Source: JANQUM01 sp047630355
GTDB lineage: Bacteria; Bacteroidota; Bacteroidia; Cytophagales; Spirosomataceae
Length of the DNA stretch: 27,047 bases
Direction: 5' to 3'
Assembly: GCA_047630355.1 (NCBI GenBank)
Contig: JBLHXN010000041.1
Coordinates: 1 to 27,047, forward strand
Shown: positions 1 through 7,616 of the stretch, piece by piece
Layout: each line of letters starts with the position of its first letter
Numbering within the stretch: the first letter of the stretch is position 1
Notes under the pieces: model-generated
What the model was told of the DNA's origin: nothing
Seen by the model: the letters and a program-made list of their open reading frames with translations, nothing else
The model's database searches: none
Position numbers and translations under genes: made by a program

Positions 1-2
1 GA

Positions 3-65
3 CCCCAACTAAACGTTGAAACTCCTCAGGGCTTCGATTTTTATATTGTCCAAAAATATCCATAA
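3..65 (+). CDS. C-terminal end of an unidentified protein (partial, runs in from the left edge)
   Basis: Frame 3 is open from the first base and ends in TAA at 63-65. The 20 visible residues, ending GFDFYIVQKYP, have a protein-like composition, while the other two + frames stop within 18 bases. This suggests the 3' end of a + strand gene whose body lies left of the window. Twenty residues are too few to name a family, and no terminator follows it before 405. It could also be a chance open stretch. Confidence 0.3.
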   Translation, partial: PQLNVETPQGFDFYIVQKYP

Positions 66-76
66 GACAAAATTAC

Positions 77-353
77 TCATAGCTTTGGTAAGCAGAAAAA
101 TAAATAGGAAAGAAGTCTATTATACTTATCCTTCGCACAAATAGTGGCATCTATAATGCCAATTGCTGAATCGGTGGACACAAAGGCTCCCGTGCTTTCA
201 CACGTAACGCTATCCTGAAAATATCCGCCTTCGACGTAGGCCGCTTTTGGCAAAGCGTTTGAACTCAGTTTGCAAAATATCCCGCAACTCTGCATTGTAA
301 CAGATGTTATAAATAGATGTAGATAAGTATGTTTTTTTTATTTTGTGGTTCAT
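77..353 (-). other. Possible degraded or frameshifted small gene, unidentified
   Basis: Two minus-strand reading frames overlap here. One starts at ATG 353 and runs 47 codons to TAG at 210; its second half (AELRDILQTEFKRFAKSG) reads like a helical protein segment. The other starts at ATG 295 and runs 72 codons to TGA at 77; its middle (GGYFQDSVTCESTGAFVS) also looks protein-like. Neither makes a convincing protein alone. Joining the first to the second by a frameshift near 235-250 would give one protein of about 90 residues. I do not recognise a family. It may be a decayed gene, a sequencing frameshift, or non-coding. Confidence 0.2.
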
Positions 354-405
354 TGTTTATTTCTCACTTATACGAGCGGAAGAGCATTTTGTAACCACGA
401 GGTAC

Positions 406-435
406 AAAAAAAGATGAACTTTCGCCCATCTTTTT
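406..435 (-). terminator. Rho-independent terminator of the DUF5606 gene
   Basis: Read on the minus strand, a stem AAAAAGATG / CATCTTTTT (arms 427-435 and 408-416) encloses a 10-base loop and runs into a seven-base U tract. It begins about 27 bases after the DUF5606 stop codon, where an intrinsic terminator is expected. The stem is AT-rich, so strength is uncertain. Confidence 0.65.
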
Positions 436-461
436 AAAATCTCAATAAATTTTGAAGTTAC

Positions 462-980
462 TTACTCTGCTTTTGGCTTCTTTGTTTTCTTTGCCTTCTT
501 TTCTTTCACTTCGGCTTTCGCTTCAACTACTTCTTCGGCTTTTACTTCTTCGCTCGTTGTTTCTTCTTCTACTTCTGGTGCATCCCACAGTTCTGGCATT
601 TCTACAGATAATAGATTGTACCAGTTAATCAATTTCTTGACGTCAGAAGTGTGTACACGCTCGCGGTCAAAATCAGGCATTACTTCGCCCAATGTTGAGT
701 AAAGCTCTTCGGTATCGGCAACTTTGGTATCCAGCTCAATTTTTTCGCCGAACTTTTCCCGCATTGCAAAGAAAATATCTCCCAACGGCATAGAGTCATT
801 TACACCTTGCTGATAAATTGAAATATCTTTCAAAACTGATACGCGTGCGGTAGCAGGTACCATCTGGCGTTTCTTTTTATCGTCCATTGACTCTACAATA
901 ACGCCCGAACGACCCGGCTTCAAAATGCGATAAAGACCACCTTTACCTGATATATTAGCTACTTCTTTTAATAATTCCAT
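462..980 (-). CDS. DUF5606 domain-containing protein
   Basis: A 172-residue cytoplasmic protein of a family conserved in Bacteroidota and of unknown biochemical role. Residues 1 to about 132 form the conserved domain, opening MELLKEVANISGKGGLYRI, with further hallmarks SVLKDISIYQ, PLGDIFFAMREKFG and KKLINWYNLL. From about residue 133 to the end the protein is a low-complexity Glu/Lys/Ala tail, acidic first and then strongly basic (KEKKAKKTKKPKAE). Such a disordered charged tail may contact nucleic acid or the ribosome, but that is inference. There is no signal peptide or membrane segment. The ATG at 980 gives the full conserved N terminus. It is monocistronic, with its own terminator at 406-435. 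Confidence 0.85.
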   Translation of the reverse strand: MELLKEVANISGKGGLYRILKPGRSGVIVESMDDKKKRQMVPATARVSVLKDISIYQQGVNDSMPLGDIFFAMREKFGEKIELDTKVADTEELYSTLGEVMPDFDRERVHTSDVKKLINWYNLLSVEMPELWDAPEVEEETTSEEVKAEEVVEAKAEVKEKKAKKTKKPKAE

Positions 981-1252
981 TCGTTTTCTTTAAAATTGAA
1001 ACACAAAATAAAGCAATCGAATCCCGATTCGGAAATCATTGCATAAATTTTAGAGAGCATTATGGTCAATTAGGTATGGATTATATACTTTTTCAGACTC
1101 CGAAATATTTTTTTCAAAAAATCGTCCGTTCTTTCAAAACTGATTTTATCTCTTCAATCGAATCCGTTGTCGAATATTTTAACAGAAATAAAAAATAATC
1201 CGCATTTTTGTATTTAGCCCTTTTCGTGCATTATCACATAACCTTAACGTAA

Positions 1253-3367
1253 ATGAAAGACTTATTTTTCAGTGGAACGGCTTTCTGTTTGATTTTAGCT
1301 ACCACCATAAATTCTATGGCACAATTTGACTACCCTAAAACTAAAAAAATCAATCACGTTGATAATTACCACGGTACTATCGTAGCTGATCCCTACCGTT
1401 GGTTAGAAGACGACCGCTCGGAAGAAACCGCAGCCTGGGTAAAAGCCCAAAATGAACTGACCGATGCGTATTTAGAAAAAATATCTTACCAAGACGGCTT
1501 CATGAAGCGATTGGAAGAGGTTTACAACTACCCGAAGTACTCGGCTCCATCCCGCAACGGCGAATGGTTTTATTTCTACAAAAATGACGGCTTGCAAAAT
1601 CAAGCGGTGTTATATCGTCAAAAAGGACTGGACGGAACTCCCGAATTAGTATTGAATCCCAATGAATTAGCGGCAGAAGGCACCACTCGTTTGACGCAAT
1701 TCAGCTTATCAAAAAACGGGAATTACGCCGGTTATGCTCTTTCAGAAGGCGGCTCCGACTGGCAGACAATAAAGCTAATGAATATGAAAACCCTCAAGAC
1801 GTTAGACGACAATGTGGAATGGGTGAAAATATCGGGTATTTCGTGGCAAGGCGACGGATTTTATTACAGCCGCTACCCAAAACCAGACGGAAGTGCGTTA
1901 GCCGCTAAAAACGAAGATCATCAAGTTTTCTATCACAAAATAGGTACGCCGCAAAATAAAGACACGCAAGTGTTCCGTGATGCTGATAATCCGCAACGTT
2001 TTCATACCGTGGGCACCACAGAAGACGAAAAGTACGCCATTCTTACAGTAAGCGACCGAGGGAAAGGTTTGGACGGAAATGGTCTGTACTTTAAATCGAA
2101 AGAAGACAAAACCTTTACTCCTATTATTTCAGAAATAACAAATGACTCTTACAGTATTGTGGATAACGTAGGGGATAAATTTATTATTCGTACCACAAAA
2201 GGTGCACCCAATGAGCAATTGATGCTTTACACTCCCGCTACCAAAAAGTGGGAGTCGTATATTGAGGAAAAGCCGGAACCGCTGAACGGAGCAAGAACCG
2301 CCGGAGGCAAACTGTTTATCTCTTACCTAAAAGATGTTACCACGAAAGCGTACGTTTACGATTTACAAGGTAATCTTGAAAAGGAAATTGAATTACCGGG
2401 CGTAGGTACCGCCGGAGGTTTTGGAGGAAACGCCGATGATAAATTCGTTTTCTACACGTTTACGTCGTTTACTTTCCCACCCACCATTTACCGTTACGAT
2501 ATTGCCACGGGAAAGAGTTCGGTTTTCAGAGAGCCAGAGGTTGCATTTGATGCTATGAATTTTGAGACCAAACAAGTCTTTTACGAAAGTAAAGACGGCA
2601 CAAAAATTCCGATGTTCATTACTTATAAAAAAGGTATTGAAATGAACGCCAAAAATCCAACACTTCTTTACGGATACGGTGGCTTTAATATTACGCTCAA
2701 TCCATCGTTTAATCCATTGTTGATTCCATTCTTGGAGCAAGGCGGCGTTTACGCTCAGGCTAATTTACGTGGCGGCGGCGAGTACGGCGAGGCTTGGCAC
2801 GAGCAAGGTATGAAACTGAAAAAGCAAAACGTATTTGATGACTTCATTGCCGCCGGAGAGTATTTGATTGAAAACAAGTATTGCACCAGCGAGTACCTCG
2901 CACTTCGTGGGGGATCTAATGGAGGTTTATTAGTTGGAGCGGTCATCAATCAGCGTCCGGGCTTGGCAAAAGTGGCGATTCCGCAAGTGGGCGTAATGGA
3001 TATGCTACGTTTTCAGAAATTCACGATTGGCTGGAACTGGATCGCCGACTACGGTTCGTCTGATAATTACGATGAATTTAATTCACAATATACGTATTCG
3101 CCGCTGCACAATGTTCGGTATAACGTAGCCTATCCGGCAACGCTTGTAACCACCGCCGATCATGATGACCGCGTAGTTCCGGCTCATTCGTTTAAGTACG
3201 CCGCTACTTTACAAGAGATTGCGGGACCAAGCAGTAAGAATCCACTATTGATTCGGATTGATACTAATTCTGGTCATGGAGCAAGTAACACCAAGAAAAA
3301 CCTCGAACTCTACGCCGACATTTACGGCTTCATATTTTACAACATGGGAATTACACCCAAGTTCTAA
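1253..3367 (+). CDS. Prolyl oligopeptidase, S9A family, secreted
   Basis: A serine peptidase that cleaves short peptides after proline. The 704 residues match the roughly 700 usual for S9A. Residues 1-24 are a signal peptide ending NSMAQ, so the enzyme is predicted periplasmic or exported, unlike the classic cytosolic forms. Residues from about 25 carry the N-terminal helical segment (FDYPKTKKINHVDNYHG, DPYRWLEDDRS), followed by a beta-propeller to about 430 that gates access to the active site. The C-terminal alpha/beta-hydrolase domain holds the triad: Ser555 in GGSNGG, Asp638 in ADHDDRVVP with Arg640, and His675 in NSGHGAS. These closely track Ser554, Asp641, Arg643 and His680 of the porcine enzyme. 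It stands alone, bounded by a terminator. Likely role: peptide scavenging. Confidence 0.95.
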   Translation: MKDLFFSGTAFCLILATTINSMAQFDYPKTKKINHVDNYHGTIVADPYRWLEDDRSEETAAWVKAQNELTDAYLEKISYQDGFMKRLEEVYNYPKYSAPSRNGEWFYFYKNDGLQNQAVLYRQKGLDGTPELVLNPNELAAEGTTRLTQFSLSKNGNYAGYALSEGGSDWQTIKLMNMKTLKTLDDNVEWVKISGISWQGDGFYYSRYPKPDGSALAAKNEDHQVFYHKIGTPQNKDTQVFRDADNPQRFHTVGTTEDEKYAILTVSDRGKGLDGNGLYFKSKEDKTFTPIISEITNDSYSIVDNVGDKFIIRTTKGAPNEQLMLYTPATKKWESYIEEKPEPLNGARTAGGKLFISYLKDVTTKAYVYDLQGNLEKEIELPGVGTAGGFGGNADDKFVFYTFTSFTFPPTIYRYDIATGKSSVFREPEVAFDAMNFETKQVFYESKDGTKIPMFITYKKGIEMNAKNPTLLYGYGGFNITLNPSFNPLLIPFLEQGGVYAQANLRGGGEYGEAWHEQGMKLKKQNVFDDFIAAGEYLIENKYCTSEYLALRGGSNGGLLVGAVINQRPGLAKVAIPQVGVMDMLRFQKFTIGWNWIADYGSSDNYDEFNSQYTYSPLHNVRYNVAYPATLVTTADHDDRVVPAHSFKYAATLQEIAGPSSKNPLLIRIDTNSGHGASNTKKNLELYADIYGFIFYNMGITPKF

Positions 3368-3397
3368 AGTAATAACAGTTAGAATTTAATATATTTA

Positions 3398-3438
3398 ATA
3401 AGTCCTACTTCGACTATCGAAGCGGGACTTATTTTTTT
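3398..3438 (+). terminator. Rho-independent terminator after the prolyl oligopeptidase gene
   Basis: Arms ATAAGTCC (3398-3405) and GGACTTAT (3425-3432) pair perfectly. After a two-base internal mismatch, CTTCGA (3408-3413) pairs with TCGAAG (3417-3422) around a three-base loop. A run of seven T follows at 3432-3438. It lies 30 bases after the stop codon. Confidence 0.9.
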
Positions 3439-3608
3439 GTCATTATTCTAAATCAACCAAATGTAGCCTGTTAATAAAGTTTTAACTTATATAATAATTT
3501 TCTAAATAGAACTTTTCTAATACAAAGTAAGAGATTTATACTATATAAAAATATATAATACTTTGATACTATATTATTACCCAATAATATTTTGATTTAA
3601 TTCATTTT

Positions 3609-3616
3609 TAGCTTTG
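3609..3616 (+). promoter_or_regulatory. Putative Bacteroidota -7 element for glnK
   Basis: TAGCTTTG matches the Bacteroidota -7 consensus TAnnTTTG exactly. A TTTTG lies at 3590-3594, but the spacer is only 14 bases, shorter than the usual 19-21, so the -33 assignment is weak. Initiation just downstream would give a leader of about 65-70 bases that contains the inverted repeat at 3628-3650. Confidence 0.45.
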
Positions 3617-3627
3617 TTTTGGTATCG

Positions 3628-3650
3628 AATTATTCTTAAAACGAATAATT
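3628..3650. repeat. Perfect 8-bp inverted repeat in the glnK leader
   Basis: AATTATTC (3628-3635) and GAATAATT (3643-3650) are perfect reverse complements around a 7-base spacer, 40 bases before the glnK ATG. It could be a dimeric regulator operator overlapping the start of transcription, or an RNA hairpin. No U tract follows, so it is not an obvious terminator. Chance is possible in such AT-rich DNA. Confidence 0.5.
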
Positions 3651-3689
3651 AAACAGTTTTTAAACCTTTCAAAATTACTCAAATTACTT

Positions 3690-4028
3690 ATGAAAAAAGT
3701 TGAAGCAATCGTAAGAAAATCGAAGTTCGATGCGGTGCAAGAAGCACTGTATGATGTCGGCATTCAGTTTCTCACCTACTGGGATGTACGTGGGGTGGGA
3801 AAAGACATCCAACACCGTTCGTACCGTGGCATCGAATACGATACGAGTACCATTGAACGTACATTCGTCACTTTTTTCTGCCAAGACAAAAACGTAGATC
3901 CAGCAATCACAGCAATCATTGCTTCCGGACAAACGGGAGAAATTGGTGACGGAAAAATCTTTATCTCGGATGTAGAAAGAGCGATTAAGATTCGTACGTC
4001 CGAAGACGGCGTTGACGCTCTCAACTAA
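3690..4028 (+). CDS. glnK: P-II nitrogen regulatory protein (GlnK type)
   Basis: A 112-residue trimeric signalling protein that senses ATP/ADP and 2-oxoglutarate and typically plugs AmtB. The C-terminal P-II signature is intact: TGEIGDGKIFISDV at 82-95, containing the B-loop, then Arg102 in IKIRT. The N terminus MKKVEAIVRKSKFDAVQEAL is canonical. The T-loop differs from E. coli: aligned by eye it is one residue shorter before the conserved YRGxEY, so Tyr50 matches the uridylylated Tyr51. Asp39 falls where E. coli has Gln39, a 2-oxoglutarate contact. Its position upstream of amtB on the same strand supports the role. Expression is probably nitrogen-controlled; the leader carries a palindrome. 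Confidence 0.93.
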   Translation: MKKVEAIVRKSKFDAVQEALYDVGIQFLTYWDVRGVGKDIQHRSYRGIEYDTSTIERTFVTFFCQDKNVDPAITAIIASGQTGEIGDGKIFISDVERAIKIRTSEDGVDALN

Positions 4029-4083
4029 TACCCCTTACTACTTAAACCAAGTCATATTCAAAATCTAAAGAGACTATAAAATT

Positions 4084-4164
4084 ATGGAAGAATTGCCAAC
4101 TCAATTAAATGATCCATCAATTTATAGTTTCTTATTTAATAAAAATTCCAAAAGTACAATTTAA
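4084..4164 (+). CDS. Possible 26-residue small ORF between glnK and amtB
   Basis: ATG at 4084 opens a 26-codon frame ending in TAA at 4162-4164. It encodes a peptide beginning MEELPTQLNDPSIYSFLF that matches nothing I recognise. It sits on the coding strand inside the long glnK-amtB gap and could be a leader peptide, a small protein, or chance. No clear ribosome binding site is visible, though Bacteroidota often lack one. Confidence 0.2.
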   Translation: MEELPTQLNDPSIYSFLFNKNSKSTI

Positions 4165-4174
4165 GTGGTTGATC

Positions 4175-4197
4175 ATAAAGTAACAATACAACTTTAT
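4175..4197. repeat. Short inverted repeat in the glnK-amtB gap
   Basis: ATAAAGT (4175-4181) and ACTTTAT (4191-4197) are perfect reverse complements with a 9-base spacer. A separate 10-bp palindrome TAGCATGCTA follows at 4203-4212. Both are weak as RNA structures and have no U tract. They may be protein-binding sites or processing structures; function is unknown. Confidence 0.3.
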
Positions 4198-4268
4198 TGC
4201 TTTAGCATGCTATTGTCAAAAATCAACACTTCAAAGAATACTGAAAAATTTTCTAAAAATATATTATC

Positions 4269-5543
4269 ATGAACGAAGCAATATTAGTAAATAGTTCGTC
4301 GGTGGATGCAGCAGCACACTCGCTGTTTGTCGCCAATAACACTTGGATGTTAGTTGCCACAGCACTTGTTTTTATAATGCACTTAGGGTTTTCTGCCTTG
4401 GAAGCAGGGTTTGTTCGTACTAAAAATACAGTAAATATATTGTTCAAAAATGCGATGATTATCGCGATTGGTTTATTGACTTATGCTTTTATAGGTTTCA
4501 ATTTAATGTATCCAGGAGATGCCTCAATCATTGAAGGTTTCTTAGGATTCGCAGGTTTTGGAATTGAAGCACCTGAAGGAGCTGCAGGCTTAATCGATTA
4601 TGCTGACGGTGGATATACTTACTGGACAGATTTTATCTTTCAAGGGATGTTTGCTGCTACTTGTGCAACAATTGTCTCTGGTGCTGTAGCTGAACGTATG
4701 AAATTAGGTTCTTTCTTATTATTTGCTACTGCCTTTGTAGCAATTGCTTACCCTATCACAGGAATGTGGAAATGGGGCGGCGGATGGTTAGATGGCTTAG
4801 GCTTCTACGATTTCGCTGGTTCTACAATCGTACACGCAGCGGGTGGATTTGCCGCTTTAGCAGCAGCGATGTTGTTAGGTCCTCGTTTGGGCAAATACAC
4901 AAAATCTGGTATCAAACCGATTCCTGGTCACAGTATGCCTTTAGCTGCAATCGGTGTATTCTTATTGTGGTTCGGTTGGTTCGGCTTTAATGGTGGTTCG
5001 GTATTATCAGCTGATCCTGGTCCTGTGTCATTGGTATTTGTAACGACTTCTTTAGCAGCAGCAGCTGGTGCAGTTGGTGCTTTCGGAACATCGTATGCTT
5101 TATTTAAAACACATGATTTATCAATGGTATTGAATGGTATTTTAGGTGGCTTAGTTGGTATCACAGCAGGTGCTGACTTGATGTCACCGATGGAAGCAAT
5201 TATCATTGGTTTGATTGCCGGTGTGATTATTCCTCTCTCTGTTGTTTCCTTTGATAAAATTAAAATTGATGATCCTGTCGGTGCAACTTCTGTACACTTA
5301 GTTTGTGGTATTTGGGGAACATTGGCCGTTGGTATTTTTGGTGATCTGGCAGGTGGTGGACAGTTTGTCAATCAGTTGATTGGTGTGGCTGCGATTGGAG
5401 CATTTTCATTTGTATTCGCTTATGCGGTATTGTTTCTATTGAAAAAGACAATTGGTATCAGAGTAGAGGAGAAAGAAGAATTAGATGGACTTGACTCTTC
5501 TGAACACGAAATGATGTCTTACGCTGACTTTATAACTAAATAA
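4269..5543 (+). CDS. amtB: Ammonium transporter AmtB
   Basis: A 424-residue inner-membrane ammonium channel with eleven predicted membrane spans, as usual for the Amt family. Visible hallmarks are NNTWMLVATALVFIMHLGFS near the N terminus, Asp181 in DFAGSTIVHAAGG, and the pore twin histidines His189 and His343 (in SVHLVCGIWGT). The outer Phe gate includes Phe124 and Phe128 in FQGMF, and the pore-helix motif FGWFGFNGG lies at about 235-243. The Asn-rich N terminus may be short periplasmic sequence; no clear cleaved signal is seen. The acidic cytoplasmic tail from about 400 is where P-II interaction is expected. It follows glnK after a 240-base gap and is closed by a strong hairpin at 5659-5690. 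Codon choice looks AT-leaning, perhaps reflecting high expression. Confidence 0.95.
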   Translation: MNEAILVNSSSVDAAAHSLFVANNTWMLVATALVFIMHLGFSALEAGFVRTKNTVNILFKNAMIIAIGLLTYAFIGFNLMYPGDASIIEGFLGFAGFGIEAPEGAAGLIDYADGGYTYWTDFIFQGMFAATCATIVSGAVAERMKLGSFLLFATAFVAIAYPITGMWKWGGGWLDGLGFYDFAGSTIVHAAGGFAALAAAMLLGPRLGKYTKSGIKPIPGHSMPLAAIGVFLLWFGWFGFNGGSVLSADPGPVSLVFVTTSLAAAAGAVGAFGTSYALFKTHDLSMVLNGILGGLVGITAGADLMSPMEAIIIGLIAGVIIPLSVVSFDKIKIDDPVGATSVHLVCGIWGTLAVGIFGDLAGGGQFVNQLIGVAAIGAFSFVFAYAVLFLLKKTIGIRVEEKEELDGLDSSEHEMMSYADFITK

Positions 5544-5658
5544 AGTATGGTGTTTACGATTGTGATGTTGTGAAGCCAGTGTTGATTAGACATCTACGAG
5601 CACGGCGAAGCGATATACAACTAATTCAAAATAAAATTTTATTCATCATAGTCTAACA

Positions 5659-5694
5659 GAAAGGCTCTCTGCATTTGCGGAGAGCCTTTCTTAT
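5659..5694 (+). terminator. Terminator between convergent amtB and the FMN reductase gene
   Basis: Arms GAAAGGCTCTC (5659-5669) and GAGAGCCTTTC (5680-5690) pair over 11 bp, with further GC pairs near the loop, followed by TTATTT on the + strand. The U tract favours amtB transcripts. The hairpin lies right at the end of the convergent reductase gene and may also slow transcription from that side, although no T run is seen in that direction. Confidence 0.85.
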
Positions 5695-6231
5695 TTAGAA
5701 TGCTATTAGTTGCTTTATCTGTTTGTCAATAAACTCTTTATAAACCGGGAGCGTAAAATCGTTGTCTGCAAAATGATTGCCCATCAAACCAAGTTTCACC
5801 CGCAAACCAAGCACGTTTGCTCCCATATAACTCAAAATGTCGTTCAAATGTCCGAGTCCGACAGCGTTTCCTAAAACGCCGGCAGAGATACCTACCAATG
5901 CTACCTTCTTATCATCAAAAGTATCAGGGTAACGCAAACCGTCAAAGAAGGTTTTCAGTACGCCCGGGAAAGAGCCGTTATACTCAGGAACTACAACCAC
6001 AAACTTTTGAATTCGATCAATCGTTACTTGAAATTCGTTGAAGTCAACATTGTGCCCAGCATTTTGATAAAGTGCCGAGAAAGCAAAGTCTTCAGGAAGC
6101 TTTGACAAGTCAATTACCTCAGTAGATGATCCTTTAAATTCAAGTTGCTTTTTGTAGTAATGAGCCACTTTCCCAGAAAGTGAATTTTGGCGATTAGTGC
6201 CTATAATTATACCTATTTTTTCAGAAGTCAT
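5695..6231 (-). CDS. NADPH-dependent FMN reductase family protein
   Basis: A 178-residue flavodoxin-fold oxidoreductase expected to bind FMN and reduce quinones, azo compounds or flavin with NAD(P)H. The N-terminal phosphate-binding loop is GTNRQNSLSG at 11-20. The flavin-contacting motif VPEYNGSFPGVLKTFFDGL lies at 81-99. A glycine-rich VALVGISAGVLGNAVG segment follows. It is cytoplasmic with no signal peptide, and full length for the family. It lies 59 bases downstream of ackA on the same strand, so co-transcription with pta-ackA is possible but not required. The physiological substrate cannot be read from sequence. Confidence 0.88.
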   Translation of the reverse strand: MTSEKIGIIIGTNRQNSLSGKVAHYYKKQLEFKGSSTEVIDLSKLPEDFAFSALYQNAGHNVDFNEFQVTIDRIQKFVVVVPEYNGSFPGVLKTFFDGLRYPDTFDDKKVALVGISAGVLGNAVGLGHLNDILSYMGANVLGLRVKLGLMGNHFADNDFTLPVYKEFIDKQIKQLIAF

Positions 6232-6290
6232 TTTATATGGATTTCAGTGGTGTTCTGTACACTCCTCTAACAAAAAATTCTACGCAAGGT

Positions 6291-7481
6291 TTAGTTTTCT
6301 AAAGATAAATCGTACGCTTGCTTCGCAATTTCCAGTTCTTCGTTGGTCGGAATGACCAAAACTTTTACGCGTGAGTCAGTAGTTGAGATTTCTAAAATAT
6401 CGTCACTTCGCTGTTCATTTTGGGAATTGTTTATTTCAATACCGAGGTAGTCCATTTCTTCGCAAATCATTCGGCGAAGTAAGCTCGAATTCTCCCCAAT
6501 TCCAGCGGTAAAAATTATTGCATCTACGCCGTTCATCGCTGCCGTATACGCTCCGATATACTTCTTAACCCGGTAAGCATTCATTTCTAAAGCAAGTTTA
6601 CAATCGGCGTTTCCGTTTTCTGCTTCTCGTTGAATATCGCGTAAATCGCTGAAACCTGTCAAACCGAGCATTCCGCTCTGCTTATTAAGTATATCTTTTA
6701 ATTCGTTCGGTTTATAGCCTAAAGTTTCGATTAAATAAAATATGACTGAATGGTCAATATCTCCGCTTCGCGTTCCCATGATTAAACCATTTGACGGGGC
6801 AAAACCGAGGCTGTGGTCAATACTTTCCCCTTTGTGAATTGCCGTGACACTACACCCGTTTCCTAAATGAATAGAAATAATCTTAGTATCTGGTTTTTCT
6901 AAATATTGTATTGCTTTCTCTGAAATATATTTGTGACTCGTTCCGTGAAAACCGTAAAGTCGGATATTTTCATCGTAAAAAAGTTTATTTGGAATGGCGT
7001 ATTTCGCCGCTCGCTCAGGAATGGTTCGGTGAAATGCCGTATCAAAAACAGCGACTTGTTTTGCGTTCGGGAAAATTTCTTCTGCCATCACAATTCCTTC
7101 TAAATTGGCGGGATTATGCAAAGGAGCTAAAGGAATAAGCTCTCTAATTTCGTCTTTTACACTATCGGCAATTAACGTCGTCCCTGTAAATTTACTCCCG
7201 CCGTGCACCACCCGATGCCCGATCATTTCAATTTCCTCGGGTGAAGAAATTACTCCAAACTCAGCATTCGTCAACATTTTCACCATCAATTCTAAACCAA
7301 TTTTATGGTTCGGAATTTCAGCAACTTCCCTAACTTTTTGATTATCACTTTCGTGCGTAATTTTTGCATCCTCCGCTCCAATCCGCTCAATTAAGCCCTT
7401 ACAAATAACCGTTTCGGCGGGCATTTTAATCAACTGATATTTAATGGACGAACTGCCAGAATTTAGAATTAAAATATTCAT
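6291..7481 (-). CDS. ackA: Acetate kinase
   Basis: Interconverts acetyl phosphate plus ADP with acetate plus ATP in the cytoplasm. The 396 residues match the usual length of about 400. Both family signatures are present: NILILNSGSSSIKYQL at 2-17 and VAVFDTAFHRTIPERAAKYA at 143-162. Residues matching the Methanosarcina thermophila active site are Asn7, Arg90, His122, Asp147, His179 (GFHGTSH), His205, Arg238 (GTRSGDID) and Glu381, so the enzyme should be active. It lies 135 bases downstream of pta on the same strand, the usual partner. The pair lets the cell overflow carbon as acetate, gain ATP, or scavenge acetate, and sets the acetyl-phosphate level. Confidence 0.97.
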   Translation of the reverse strand: MNILILNSGSSSIKYQLIKMPAETVICKGLIERIGAEDAKITHESDNQKVREVAEIPNHKIGLELMVKMLTNAEFGVISSPEEIEMIGHRVVHGGSKFTGTTLIADSVKDEIRELIPLAPLHNPANLEGIVMAEEIFPNAKQVAVFDTAFHRTIPERAAKYAIPNKLFYDENIRLYGFHGTSHKYISEKAIQYLEKPDTKIISIHLGNGCSVTAIHKGESIDHSLGFAPSNGLIMGTRSGDIDHSVIFYLIETLGYKPNELKDILNKQSGMLGLTGFSDLRDIQREAENGNADCKLALEMNAYRVKKYIGAYTAAMNGVDAIIFTAGIGENSSLLRRMICEEMDYLGIEINNSQNEQRSDDILEISTTDSRVKVLVIPTNEELEIAKQAYDLSLEN

Positions 7482-7616
7482 TTTTGAAGACGAAAGGTTT
7501 TAGACAAAATATCAATCCCGTTTAGCAGTCGAAGACTCTGCCGGCGGTTGACGCAATTCCTCGAAATCAACCACTACCGAGGTCTGGACAACCCCGTCTA
7601 CAACTATCAGCAGGTT
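7482..7616 (-). other. pta-ackA intergenic stretch with an open post-stop extension
   Basis: The 135 bases between the pta stop and the ackA start look more GC-rich than the neighbouring intergenic DNA. Directly after the pta TAA, the same frame stays open for 34 sense codons to TGA at 7512-7514. The hypothetical extension starts NLLIVVDGVVQTSVVVDFEE. CCTCG and CGAGG (7558-7562 and 7577-7581) could form a weak hairpin. There is no U tract, so transcription probably continues into ackA. Confidence 0.4.

Larger units (their letters stand above)
3439..3689. other. AT-rich regulatory region upstream of glnK, no gene
   Basis: No open frame of note on either strand. The stretch 3470-3600 is extremely AT-rich, with runs of alternating TA. 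A -7-like box lies at 3609-3616 and a perfect inverted repeat at 3628-3650, both entered separately. The region is most simply the promoter and 5' leader of the ammonium-uptake operon. Confidence 0.6.

Noticed and set aside
2393..2740. 115-codon minus-strand frame inside the prolyl oligopeptidase gene
   Set aside because: Antisense to a catalytic serine peptidase with all motifs intact; no start context or recognisable domain.
4203..4212. TAGCATGCTA palindrome as a transcription terminator
   Set aside because: It is self-complementary without a loop or U tract; it is noted only as part of the glnK-amtB gap.
4928..5371. 147-codon minus-strand frame inside amtB
   Set aside because: It lies fully antisense to a well-defined AmtB and has a Pro/Thr/Lys-rich composition typical of a shadow of membrane-protein codons.
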